Positions 1-5,444 of a stretch of 5,444 nucleotides of DNA are shown here, piece by piece. The notes under the pieces were generated by a model. It made no database searches. It was not told where the DNA came from and saw only the letters and a list, made by a program, of their open reading frames with translations. The position numbers were made by a program, and so were the translations under genes. Numbering within the stretch: position 1 is the stretch's first letter; each line of letters opens with the position of its first letter. Source of the DNA: Eubacteriales Family XIII. Incertae Sedis bacterium. GTDB lineage: Bacteria > Bacillota_A > Clostridia > Peptostreptococcales > Anaerovoracaceae. Location of the stretch: contig JAITHG010000013.1 in the NCBI GenBank assembly GCA_031280075.1, positions 1 through 5,444 of the forward strand, in the 5' to 3' direction.

Positions 1-11
1 CCATATATTTA

Positions 12-2414
12 ATGAAACACGATTCTGCACATCCTAAAATCCTCGCTCCTGCGGGGAATGAACGCATGCTTGCTGCCGCCCTCCTGGCGGGTGCGGATGC
101 CGTCTACCTCGGCGGGGGTGATTTCAACGCGCGGCGCAAGTCGGAGGGATTCTCGGGCGATGGGTTGCGACGGGCCGTCCGGCTTTGCCGTGAACGGGGT
201 GTGGAGCTCTGCTTCACCGCGAATACCCTCGTGTTCGAGCACGAGCTTGCGGATTTCGAACGGGCGTTGCGGGAAGCCATCGCGGCGGGTGTCGAGAATT
301 TCATCGTACAGGATCTGGCGGCGCTGCACCTGTTGCGGAGGATTGCGGACAGCCCAATACGCCTCCACGCATCCACACAGATGGCGGTGCACAATGCGGA
401 CGGGCTGCGGGTGCTGGAAGGGCTCGGTTTCACGCGGGCCGTGCTCGCCAGGGAGCTGCTGGAAGAAGAGATCGGCTCCCTCACGCAAGGCACGACGCTG
501 GAGACGGAGACCTTCGTGCACGGTGCGCTCTGCATGTCCGTCTCCGGTCTCTGCTACATGTCTGCGCTCATCGGGGGGCGCAGCGCCAACCGTGGGCTCT
601 GCGCACAGGCGTGCAGGCTGCCCTATTCGGTCGGGGGCGAGCAGGGGGGTGAGGAATCGTATCCGCTTTCCCTGAAGGACAACTGCCTCATCGCGCAGGT
701 CGGCCGGCTGCATGCCCTCGGCGTGGACGCGCTGAAGATCGAAGGCAGGCTGCGTAGACCGGAGTACGTGGAGGTCGCCGTGCGGGAATACCGAAAGGCA
801 CTGCGCGGCGATGCGCCCGACATGGACGCGCTTGAGGGTGTTTTTTCACGCAGCGGTTTCACGGAGGGATGGTATGCCGGCGGCTACGGGCAGGCTGCTT
901 TCGGGATTCGCACGGCGGAGGATGCGGAGCGCACGCTCGCCCTGCGGCAAGAGGGAACCCAGAACCGGGATTTCTCTCTCGCTGCCCTGCCCCCGTGCAT
1001 TTCGCTGCGCCTGCGATTCGTCGCGAAACGGGCGGCGCAGGCACAGCTCTTCGCGGAGGATGCCCTCGGCAGGCGCGTCCATGTGCAGGGTCCGGTGCCG
1101 GAAGCAGCGCAGACTGTGGGACTGACGCGGGAAAGCGCCCTGCGTTCGCTCACGAAACTCGGCGGATCCGCATGGTACCTGCAGGATGAAGGCGATGTCG
1201 AAACGGAGATAGAAGAAGGTCTCTTCCTGAAAGCCTCCGAACTGAATGCCCTGCGCCGCGCGGCGCTGGAGGCGCGGACAGACACGCCGGCTGGGGCAGA
1301 CACCAACGCGCTCCCGCAGCCCCCTACTGCGGCAGACACCACCGCTCTCCCGCAGTCCCCCACAACGGCAGGCACCAATGCGTCCAAGAATCCGCACAAG
1401 TGCACATCCGTCGAGGCACACCGCTCTGCGACGGATGCACCCGCTGCTCTCTATGTGCGCCTGGCATCGGCGGGACAACTCACCCCTGCCCTCACCCGCA
1501 GCGCAGACCGGATCATCCTGAATGCCTTTGACGATGCCCTGCTCGACAACGCCCGACCCGATGGCAATCCGCGAAGTGGCGGGACGCTCGGCGGGAAACG
1601 ATGCGCTGCCCTGCCGACCCTGCTCTATGGGGACAGCGCCAGAGCGGCTTTGCACGAACGGCTCGTCCTGCTCGCAAAGGCGGGCGTGCGGCACTATTAC
1701 ATCGCCGGGCTCTACGGTTTCGCCGCTGTGGAGCGCGCATGGAAGGAAGCTGTGCAGGCGGGTGTCCGGGGCGCGGGCGGGGACGCTGGCGGGGGCGGGA
1801 GCGCGGATCGCCCCAACCTCATCGGCGGCTTCGAACTGAACATCGCAAACAGCGCCGCCCTCGCGGAGTACAGCGCCCTTGGTCTGGCGGAGTGCGTGCT
1901 GTCGCCGGAGGTCACTGCCCACAGTCTGCGCCGCATCGCACGGGCGGAAACCGTCGGCGTATACGCCTATGGCAGGCCGCCGCTCATGCACTTCCGCGCC
2001 TGCCCGCTCGCCGCGCGGGGAGGATGCCGCACACAGGAGAAATACGGCGGGGAAACCGGCTCGCAAACCACTTTCCCTTGCGCGCTCACGGATCGCACGG
2101 GGCGACGCTTTCCGCTGATCTGCGCGCGGCACAAGGGATCCGCCTTCGCGACCTGGCCAGCCTGCGGCCGGACGCACAACGCCTCTGCACCAAGCTCCGA
2201 TCCAACGCCTGCGGACGGGGAGGCTCGGCTGCTCAACGCCGTCCCTGTCTGGCTCTTTGACAAAATGGAGAGCTTCACGGGCGCGTCCTTCCTCCTGCTC
2301 GATTTCACTGTGGAAGAGGCAACAGAGTGCGCTGCCACGCTGTCTGCCTGTCATGCCCGAAAGGCACCGGACGAAGCATTTACACGGGGGCTGTACTTCC
2401 GTAAAGTGCTGTAG
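12..2414 (+). CDS. U32 family protein with DUF3656-type middle region (probable RNA hydroxylation factor, RlhA/TrhP-like)
   Basis: The 800-residue product begins with the family's N-terminal LAPAGN motif (residues 11-16), which supports the ATG at 12. An exact match to the U32 signature, ETFVHGALCMSVSGLCYMS, lies at residues 166-184, followed by GRSANRGLCAQACR and LKIEGRLRRPEYV, both typical of the family. Cysteines 174, 181, 197/201 and 225 resemble the iron-sulfur ligand set known from the U32 proteins UbiU and UbiV. Residues about 320-420 fit the DUF3656 region of E. coli RlhA. The C-terminal section has YGRPPLM, a second cysteine group (664, 672, 690, 704), LLNAVPVWL and the ending FTRGLYFRKVL. 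Characterised relatives hydroxylate 23S rRNA C2501 (RlhA) or tRNA U34 (TrhP); older annotation calls them collagenase-like peptidases. A DUF3656-like middle favours RlhA, but the exact substrate cannot be read from sequence. At 800 aa it exceeds E. coli RlhA (about 650 aa), partly because of low-complexity inserts at about 422-470, 584-599 and 715-738. The gene converges on the ara operon. Only 11 bases precede the ATG and they hold no Shine-Dalgarno. Confidence 0.92.
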   Translation: MKHDSAHPKILAPAGNERMLAAALLAGADAVYLGGGDFNARRKSEGFSGDGLRRAVRLCRERGVELCFTANTLVFEHELADFERALREAIAAGVENFIVQDLAALHLLRRIADSPIRLHASTQMAVHNADGLRVLEGLGFTRAVLARELLEEEIGSLTQGTTLETETFVHGALCMSVSGLCYMSALIGGRSANRGLCAQACRLPYSVGGEQGGEESYPLSLKDNCLIAQVGRLHALGVDALKIEGRLRRPEYVEVAVREYRKALRGDAPDMDALEGVFSRSGFTEGWYAGGYGQAAFGIRTAEDAERTLALRQEGTQNRDFSLAALPPCISLRLRFVAKRAAQAQLFAEDALGRRVHVQGPVPEAAQTVGLTRESALRSLTKLGGSAWYLQDEGDVETEIEEGLFLKASELNALRRAALEARTDTPAGADTNALPQPPTAADTTALPQSPTTAGTNASKNPHKCTSVEAHRSATDAPAALYVRLASAGQLTPALTRSADRIILNAFDDALLDNARPDGNPRSGGTLGGKRCAALPTLLYGDSARAALHERLVLLAKAGVRHYYIAGLYGFAAVERAWKEAVQAGVRGAGGDAGGGGSADRPNLIGGFELNIANSAALAEYSALGLAECVLSPEVTAHSLRRIARAETVGVYAYGRPPLMHFRACPLAARGGCRTQEKYGGETGSQTTFPCALTDRTGRRFPLICARHKGSAFATWPACGRTHNASAPSSDPTPADGEARLLNAVPVWLFDKMESFTGASFLLLDFTVEEATECAATLSACHARKAPDEAFTRGLYFRKVL
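1295..1382 (+). repeat. 36-bp tandem repeat inside the U32 gene (12-residue Pro/Thr/Ala linker repeat)
   Basis: Two 36-bp units start with GGCAGACACCA at 1295 and 1331. A third partial copy starts with GGCAGGCACCA at 1367. The repeat is in frame and encodes ADTNALPQPPTA, then ADTTALPQSPTT, then a decaying AGTNAS, at residues about 429-458. It lies between the DUF3656-like region and the C-terminal part of the protein and looks like a flexible linker that grew by duplication. Because 36 is a multiple of three, gain or loss of a unit would keep the frame. Confidence 0.85.
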
Positions 2415-2448
2415 CCCGACTTTTGGATTACAATTTTGTGCACTTTAC
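2401..2448. repeat. 9-bp inverted repeat spanning the U32 stop codon
   Basis: GTAAAGTGC at 2401-2409 is perfectly complementary to GCACTTTAC at 2440-2448, with 30 bases between the arms. The first arm encodes the last residues of the U32 protein and the stop codon (2412-2414) lies in the loop. No T-run follows on the plus strand, so it is not a classical terminator. It may be a 3'-end hairpin of the U32 mRNA or chance; the long loop lowers confidence. Confidence 0.4.
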
Positions 2449-2483
2449 TGATTATCTTAAGGTTCATTTAAGGAGCGACCGTT

Positions 2484-2510
2484 ATGATTGTCCGTAAGCC
2501 GACAGAATAG
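2484..2510 (+). CDS. possible 8-codon mini-ORF or truncated gene start (MIVRKPTE)
   Basis: An ATG at 2484 opens eight codons (MIVRKPTE) ending in TAG at 2508-2510. A clear Shine-Dalgarno, AAGGAG, sits at 2470-2475 with an ideal 8-base spacing, and the upstream block is AT-rich. Such short products can be leader peptides. Alternatively, the residues resemble how many GNAT acetyltransferases begin (MIxRKxTExD), so this could be the relic of a lost gene. Reading on past the stop gives nothing GNAT-like. No plus-strand gene follows that a leader could control; the next gene, araD, runs the other way. Translation is unproven. Confidence 0.2.
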   Translation: MIVRKPTE

Positions 2511-2519
2511 GCACGGCTG

Positions 2520-2610
2520 AGAGGACGACCATGCCTACCAATTCAGAAAACGACCACAATTCTGGACAACTCCTCTTTGACCTCGCAATGGTCGTCCTCT
2601 TTCTCTTCTC
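2520..2610 (+). terminator. 13-bp inverted repeat with nested hairpin and pyrimidine tail (candidate U32 3'-end structure)
   Basis: AGAGGACGACCAT at 2520-2532 pairs perfectly with ATGGTCGTCCTCT at 2588-2600, and a G:U pair (2519/2601) could extend it. The 55-base interior contains a smaller stem, TTCAGAA (2542-2548) with TTCTGGA (2560-2566), including one G:U pair and an 11-base loop. On the plus strand the large stem is followed by the pyrimidine-rich TTCTCTTCTC (2601-2610), so a rho-independent type terminator for plus-strand transcripts is plausible. The large loop and C-interrupted U tract make it atypical. On the minus strand no T-run follows, so it would not obviously terminate araBAD. 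Other readings are a structured small RNA or a small repeated element. Confidence 0.4.
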
Positions 2611-2611
2611 A

Positions 2612-2627
2612 CCCCGGTCAGCCGGGG
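2612..2627. repeat. GC-rich hairpin CCCCGG-TCAG-CCGGGG
   Basis: A perfect 6-bp stem with a 4-base loop lies between the 13-bp inverted repeat and the end of araD. It is stable on either strand. On the plus strand it is followed by CATCCCTTTCC and on the minus strand by purines, so neither side has a proper U tract. It may act as a bidirectional 3'-end or RNA-stabilising hairpin between the convergent genes, but terminator activity is only a possibility. Confidence 0.4.
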
Positions 2628-2684
2628 CATCCCTTTCCAGCTGATTGTGTTGCGTTTGCCTCCTGCAAGATCGCTTTTGCCTGC

Positions 2685-3356
2685 TTACGTCTGCCCGTAA
2701 TATGCATCCGCGCCATGCTTGCGAAAGAAATGCCTGTCGAGCAGATTTTTGTCAATCGACGGCATGTCGCCGCAGTGCCATGCCATGGAGGCTACGATTT
2801 CTAGGACTGCTGCGTTGTGCACTGCCTCCTGCCCATCCTTGCCCCATGCGAAGGGACCATGGCTGGCGACCAGCGCGGCGGGTGTCCCGTCCGGGTCGCG
2901 GCAGGTTTTCACGATGAGCAGACCGGTGTTCTGCTCGTAGTCACCCTCAATCTCCGCGTCCGTCATGTCGCGTGTGCAAGGGACGGAACCGTGGAAATAA
3001 TCGGCGTGGGTCGTCCCGAATACAGGGATTTCCCGTTTCTGCTGCGCAAACACGGTCGCCCAGTGGCTGTGCGTATGCACGATTCCGCCGATGTTCGGAA
3101 ACCCCAGGTACATCGCCAGATGGGTCGGCGTGTCGGAGGACGGCTTGTGCCAGCCCTCCACGACCTGCCCGTCCAGATCGACGAGCACGATGTCGTCCGG
3201 TTGCATGCCGTCATACTCGAGGCCACTCGGCTTAATGGCGACGATGCCGGAGGCACGGTCGATTTCGCTGACATTGCCCCAGGTGAACGTCACCAGACCG
3301 TGCTCGGGCAGCAGGCGGTTCGCTTCGCATACGCGGCGCTTTAGTTCTTCCAGCAT
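2685..3356 (-). CDS. araD: L-ribulose-5-phosphate 4-epimerase AraD
   Basis: This cytoplasmic class II aldolase-fold enzyme converts L-ribulose 5-phosphate to D-xylulose 5-phosphate, the last step of L-arabinose breakdown. The 223-residue product matches the family from end to end (E. coli AraD is 231 aa). Visible motifs are LVTFTWGNVS (21-30), IKPSGLEY (41-48), KPSSDTPTH (71-79), GGIVHTHSHWA (90-100), GTTHADYFHG (114-123), ASHGPFAWG (164-172) and the ending HGADAYYGQT. By alignment with E. coli AraD, zinc ligands are H94, H96 and H166, and D75, D119, E141 and Y220 fill the catalytic positions, so the active site is complete. UlaF and SgbE share this fold, but the position directly after araA settles the role. 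The start at 3356 has AAGGAGG 11 bases upstream and gives the family N-terminus MLEELKRRV. The reading frame stays open farther upstream into araA, but that part has no family similarity. The gap from the araA stop is 26 bases. Confidence 0.96.
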   Translation of the reverse strand: MLEELKRRVCEANRLLPEHGLVTFTWGNVSEIDRASGIVAIKPSGLEYDGMQPDDIVLVDLDGQVVEGWHKPSSDTPTHLAMYLGFPNIGGIVHTHSHWATVFAQQKREIPVFGTTHADYFHGSVPCTRDMTDAEIEGDYEQNTGLLIVKTCRDPDGTPAALVASHGPFAWGKDGQEAVHNAAVLEIVASMAWHCGDMPSIDKNLLDRHFFRKHGADAYYGQT

Positions 3357-3367
3357 AATCCTGTCTG

Positions 3368-3374
3368 CCTCCTT
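3368..3374 (-). promoter_or_regulatory. araD ribosome-binding site
   Basis: Read on the minus strand this is AAGGAGG, a perfect Shine-Dalgarno core, 11 bases before the ATG at 3356. It lies inside the 26-base araA-araD gap and fixes the araD start against the longer open frame that continues upstream. Confidence 0.85.
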
Positions 3375-3382
3375 GCCTGTGA

Positions 3383-4855
3383 TTACCCCTTGCTTGCCCA
3401 GATCATTTCCGAGACCATGAGCTCCTTTTCGAAGGCTATCGGATCCGTACCTTCGCCGATGTGGACGAACTCGATGCCCATGATCCGGGCGAAATCGCGC
3501 ATTGTCTCTGTGTCGCAGGACTGGCTCAGCACCGTGTGGTGCGCGCCGCCCGCCAAGATCCAACAGTGCGCCCCCGCAGTCAGGCTCGGCAGAGGGTGCC
3601 ACATGACGCGCGCCACCGGGAGGTTTGGCATGGACTGGCTCGGCACAACACACTCGATGTCTTGGACAATCATGCGCAAACGACCGCCCATGTCGATGAG
3701 GGAAACGACGATGGCAGGACCTGCCTCGCCCTCGAACACCAGGCGTGCCGGTGCCTCTTTCCCGCCGATGCCCAGAGCGTGCACCTCGATGCGTGGCCGT
3801 CCAGCGGCCAGCGACGGACAGACCTCCAGCATGTGCGCGCCGAGGCTGATTCCGCCCGCGAGGTCATAGATATAGTCCTCCATGAACGACGTGCCGCCCG
3901 GCAACCCCTCCCCCATCGCTTTCAGGATGGCTGTCATGGCAGCGACCTTCCAATCCCCTTCTCCGCCGTAGCCGTAGCCGTCTGCCATCAGGTTTTGGCT
4001 GGCGAGGCCGGGCAGCTGCCGCATGCCGTAGAGGTTTTCGAAGGTGTTGGAGAAGGCGCGGCAGCCTTCCGCGTCGAGCATGGATCGCATGGCGACCTCC
4101 TCGCGCGCTTGGTATTCGACGGCGGGCAAGTCCTCCGTCGCGATGTCGTACCTCTCTCGGTATTCTGCCATCTTGGACAAGATCTCCGTGTCTGAGACAG
4201 CATCCATGGCATCGACGAGCGCGCCGACGGGATAGGTGTTGACCTGCCAGCCAAGCTTCGCCTGCGCTCCGACCTTGTCGCCTTCCGTCACTGCGACCTC
4301 GCGCATGTTGTCGCCAAAACGCATGACCTTTAGCCGCCGCGACACAGCAGCCCCGACTGCGGCTCGCATCCACCTGCCGATGGCGGTCTGCACGTCGGCA
4401 TCCTCCCAGTACCCCACCACGACCTTGCGCGCCACATGCATACGCGCGGTGATGAAGCCGTGCTCGCGGTCGCCGTGCGCAGACTGGTGCAGATTCATAT
4501 ATTCCATGTCTATCTCATCGTTCGGGATGGTTTCGTTGAACTGCGTATGGAGGTGAAGATATGGTTTTTGCAGAGCGGAAAGAGCGTTGATCCACATTTT
4601 GCTGGGGCTGAACGTGTGGCAGAACACTACGATGCCGGCGCAGGTCTCGTCGTAGTTCGCCTGCCGCACCACCTCGCGCGCTTCGTCGTTCGTCACGATC
4701 GTCGTTCGGTAGACGAGCTCGCAGGGCAGAAGCCCTCCGCCATTCAGCGCCGCTGCCATCGCCGTGCAGTTCGCCACGACCTGCTTTATCACCGCCTCGC
4801 CATAGAGGTGCTGGCTGCCTGCGACGAACCAAAACTTGTAGGTGCTCATTGTCAT
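3383..4855 (-). CDS. araA: L-arabinose isomerase AraA
   Basis: This cytoplasmic metal-dependent isomerase (usually Mn2+) converts L-arabinose to L-ribulose, the first committed step of the pathway. The 490-residue product is full length (E. coli AraA is 500 aa). It opens with the family motif FWFVAGSQHLYGEAV (residues 8-22). Further hallmarks are FCHTFSPSKMWI (78-89), HLHTQFNETIP (101-111), DMEYMNLHQSAHGDREHG (116-133), MRFGDNMREVAVTEGDKV (178-195) and LPGLASQNLMADGYGYGGEGDW (281-302). The metal ligands known from E. coli AraA are present: E299 in GGEGDW, E326 in SFMEDY, H341 in HMLEVCP, and H439/H440 in GGAHH. The start at 4855 is preferred because GGAGGGAG lies 7 bases upstream. A second in-frame ATG at 4849 would leave 13 bases. 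The gene is the middle of araB-araA-araD, 70 bases after the araB stop and 26 bases before araD, and shows no damage. Confidence 0.98.
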   Translation of the reverse strand: MTMSTYKFWFVAGSQHLYGEAVIKQVVANCTAMAAALNGGGLLPCELVYRTTIVTNDEAREVVRQANYDETCAGIVVFCHTFSPSKMWINALSALQKPYLHLHTQFNETIPNDEIDMEYMNLHQSAHGDREHGFITARMHVARKVVVGYWEDADVQTAIGRWMRAAVGAAVSRRLKVMRFGDNMREVAVTEGDKVGAQAKLGWQVNTYPVGALVDAMDAVSDTEILSKMAEYRERYDIATEDLPAVEYQAREEVAMRSMLDAEGCRAFSNTFENLYGMRQLPGLASQNLMADGYGYGGEGDWKVAAMTAILKAMGEGLPGGTSFMEDYIYDLAGGISLGAHMLEVCPSLAAGRPRIEVHALGIGGKEAPARLVFEGEAGPAIVVSLIDMGGRLRMIVQDIECVVPSQSMPNLPVARVMWHPLPSLTAGAHCWILAGGAHHTVLSQSCDTETMRDFARIMGIEFVHIGEGTDPIAFEKELMVSEMIWASKG

Positions 4856-4862
4856 ATCTGTA

Positions 4863-4870
4863 CTCCCTCC
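4863..4870 (-). promoter_or_regulatory. araA ribosome-binding site
   Basis: Read on the minus strand this is GGAGGGAG, 7 bases upstream of the ATG at 4855. The spacing decides for this ATG over the in-frame ATG two codons later. The rest of the 70-base araB-araA gap shows no strong hairpin and no convincing promoter, which fits one transcript for the three genes. Confidence 0.8.
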
Positions 4871-4925
4871 GCTGTTGTCTTTATCACATATCCGATTTTG
4901 CACTTCCAGTCCATCCCTGCCACGC

Positions 4926-5444
4926 CTACTTACCCGCGCCGTAAAAAAGCGCATCCGCTGCCACGCGCTCTGCGGCGAGCCCCCGCTTGTAGAGCTGCAT
5001 GTACTGCGCAAACCCCGCAGCGATTTCTTCGTCAGGTTCTTCCCTTGCCGTCTCGCGTCGGCTGAACACATTGCTGCCCAGCCAATCTTCCAGCCCCTCT
5101 CCGGGTCTGTGCCAGACCAAGTATCCAGCGAGCAGGGCAATGCCCCAAGCTCCGCCCTCCCCTGCCGTCTTAGCTACCTCCACGGGCACGCCCAGCGCCG
5201 ATGCGAGGATGCGCTGCCCAACTGCCTCTGTCTTGAAGAACCCGCCGTGTCCTTGCAGCACGCCGATGTGCACGCCCTGTCCGGTGAGGATGTCCATGCC
5301 AAGACGGAGCGTTGCTACGGACGAAAAGAGCAGGCTGCGGCAGAAGTTGCCGAGCGCAAGCTTGCTGGCGGGATGGCGCATGAACAGTGGCACGCCTGCT
5401 CCTGCGCAGGTGATCGGCTCACCGGAGTAGTAGTTGTAGCCCAC
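4926..5444 (-). CDS. araB: L-ribulokinase, FGGY carbohydrate kinase family (C-terminal part; 5' end outside window)
   Basis: The last 172 codons of an FGGY sugar kinase are present; the gene runs off the window edge, so no start is visible (the edge codon GTG is an internal Val). FGGY kinases are about 500-540 aa, so roughly the final third is here. This is the ATPase-type C-terminal domain: ANFCRSLL-like helix (LGNFCRSLLFSS, 31-42), GVLQGHGGFFKTEAVGQRIL (61-80), the nucleotide-site strand LGVPVEV (84-90) and TAGEGGAWGIALLAGY (93-108). From its place upstream of araA and araD it should phosphorylate L-ribulose to L-ribulose 5-phosphate. The C-terminal sequence does not resemble E. coli AraB; it belongs to a xylulokinase-like FGGY subgroup that I associate with arabinose operons of Firmicutes and Actinobacteria. 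Xylulokinase is the main alternative on sequence alone; operon context favours ribulokinase. Confidence 0.85.
   Translation of the reverse strand: MGYNYYSGEPITCAGAGVPLFMRHPASKLALGNFCRSLLFSSVATLRLGMDILTGQGVHIGVLQGHGGFFKTEAVGQRILASALGVPVEVAKTAGEGGAWGIALLAGYLVWHRPGEGLEDWLGSNVFSRRETAREEPDEEIAAGFAQYMQLYKRGLAAERVAADALFYGAGK

Noticed and set aside
9..713. A 234-codon open frame on the minus strand over the 5' part of the U32 gene
   Set aside because: It is opposite the conserved U32 core including the signature motif, has no family similarity and is best explained as a shadow of the real gene.
846..2354. A 502-codon open frame on the minus strand, antisense to the U32 gene
   Set aside because: It arises from GC-rich codon bias opposite a gene with clear family motifs. 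Its translation is rich in Arg, Gly and Ala and shows no recognisable domain.
2497..2518. Short inverted repeat AGCCG / CGGCT around the mini-ORF stop
   Set aside because: Only five base pairs with a 12-base loop, which is expected by chance in GC-rich DNA.
2545..2558. A sequence resembling a catabolite-responsive element (AGAAAACGACCACA)
   Set aside because: It differs from the cre consensus at two positions and lies downstream of both convergent genes, where it could not act as a normal promoter-proximal CcpA site.
2665..2680. Small hairpin GCAAGA-TCGC-TTTTGC just after the araD stop, considered as the araBAD terminator
   Set aside because: On the minus strand the stem has an A:C mismatch and no T-run follows. 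On the plus strand it pairs only with a G:U and also lacks a U tract.
2577..2804. A 75-codon plus-strand open frame across the intergenic region and the 3' end of araD
   Set aside because: No ribosome-binding site, low-complexity translation, and it overlaps conserved araD sequence.
3357..3653. Upstream in-frame extension of araD
   Set aside because: It overlaps the araA 3' end, has no AraD similarity, and the ATG at 3356 has AAGGAGG and the family N-terminus.
3461..4195. A 244-codon plus-strand open frame opposite araA
   Set aside because: Antisense to highly conserved araA motifs and without a recognisable domain or ribosome-binding site.
4856..5140. Upstream in-frame extension of araA
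   Set aside because: It overlaps the ribulokinase coding region, and AraA proteins begin at about the residue encoded near 4855, which has its own Shine-Dalgarno.

Overview
The window shows a GC-rich bacterial segment with canonical, strong Shine-Dalgarno sequences (AAGGAGG before araD, GGAGGGAG before araA). The proteins resemble Firmicutes versions: a long U32 protein with a DUF3656-type middle, AraA and AraD of the usual bacterial type, and a xylulokinase-like ribulokinase in place of the enterobacterial AraB. A GC-rich Firmicute (Negativicutes or Clostridia) is my best guess. That is inference from protein style, not a database result.

Layout. Positions 12-2414 on the plus strand hold one large U32-family gene (800 aa), probably an RNA hydroxylation factor of the RlhA/TrhP group rather than a protease. 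Positions 2415-2684 form a convergent intergenic region. It contains an AT-rich block, an 8-codon mini-ORF with a good ribosome-binding site, a 13-bp inverted repeat followed by a pyrimidine-rich tract, and a short GC-rich hairpin. From 5444 down to 2685 on the minus strand runs an L-arabinose operon in the order araB (3' part only), araA, araD.

How the genes work together. AraA converts L-arabinose to L-ribulose. The ribulokinase phosphorylates it to L-ribulose 5-phosphate, and AraD epimerises that to D-xylulose 5-phosphate, which enters the pentose phosphate or phosphoketolase route. The three genes lie head to tail with gaps of 70 and 26 bases and are almost certainly co-transcribed. The promoter, any AraR/AraC-type regulator and any transporter lie outside the window. 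The U32 gene is on the opposite strand and has no evident functional link to arabinose use.

The coding content is ordinary metabolism and RNA modification; I see no new multi-gene system. The parts most worth a second look are the structured convergent intergenic region and the repeat-bearing, cysteine-rich U32 protein.
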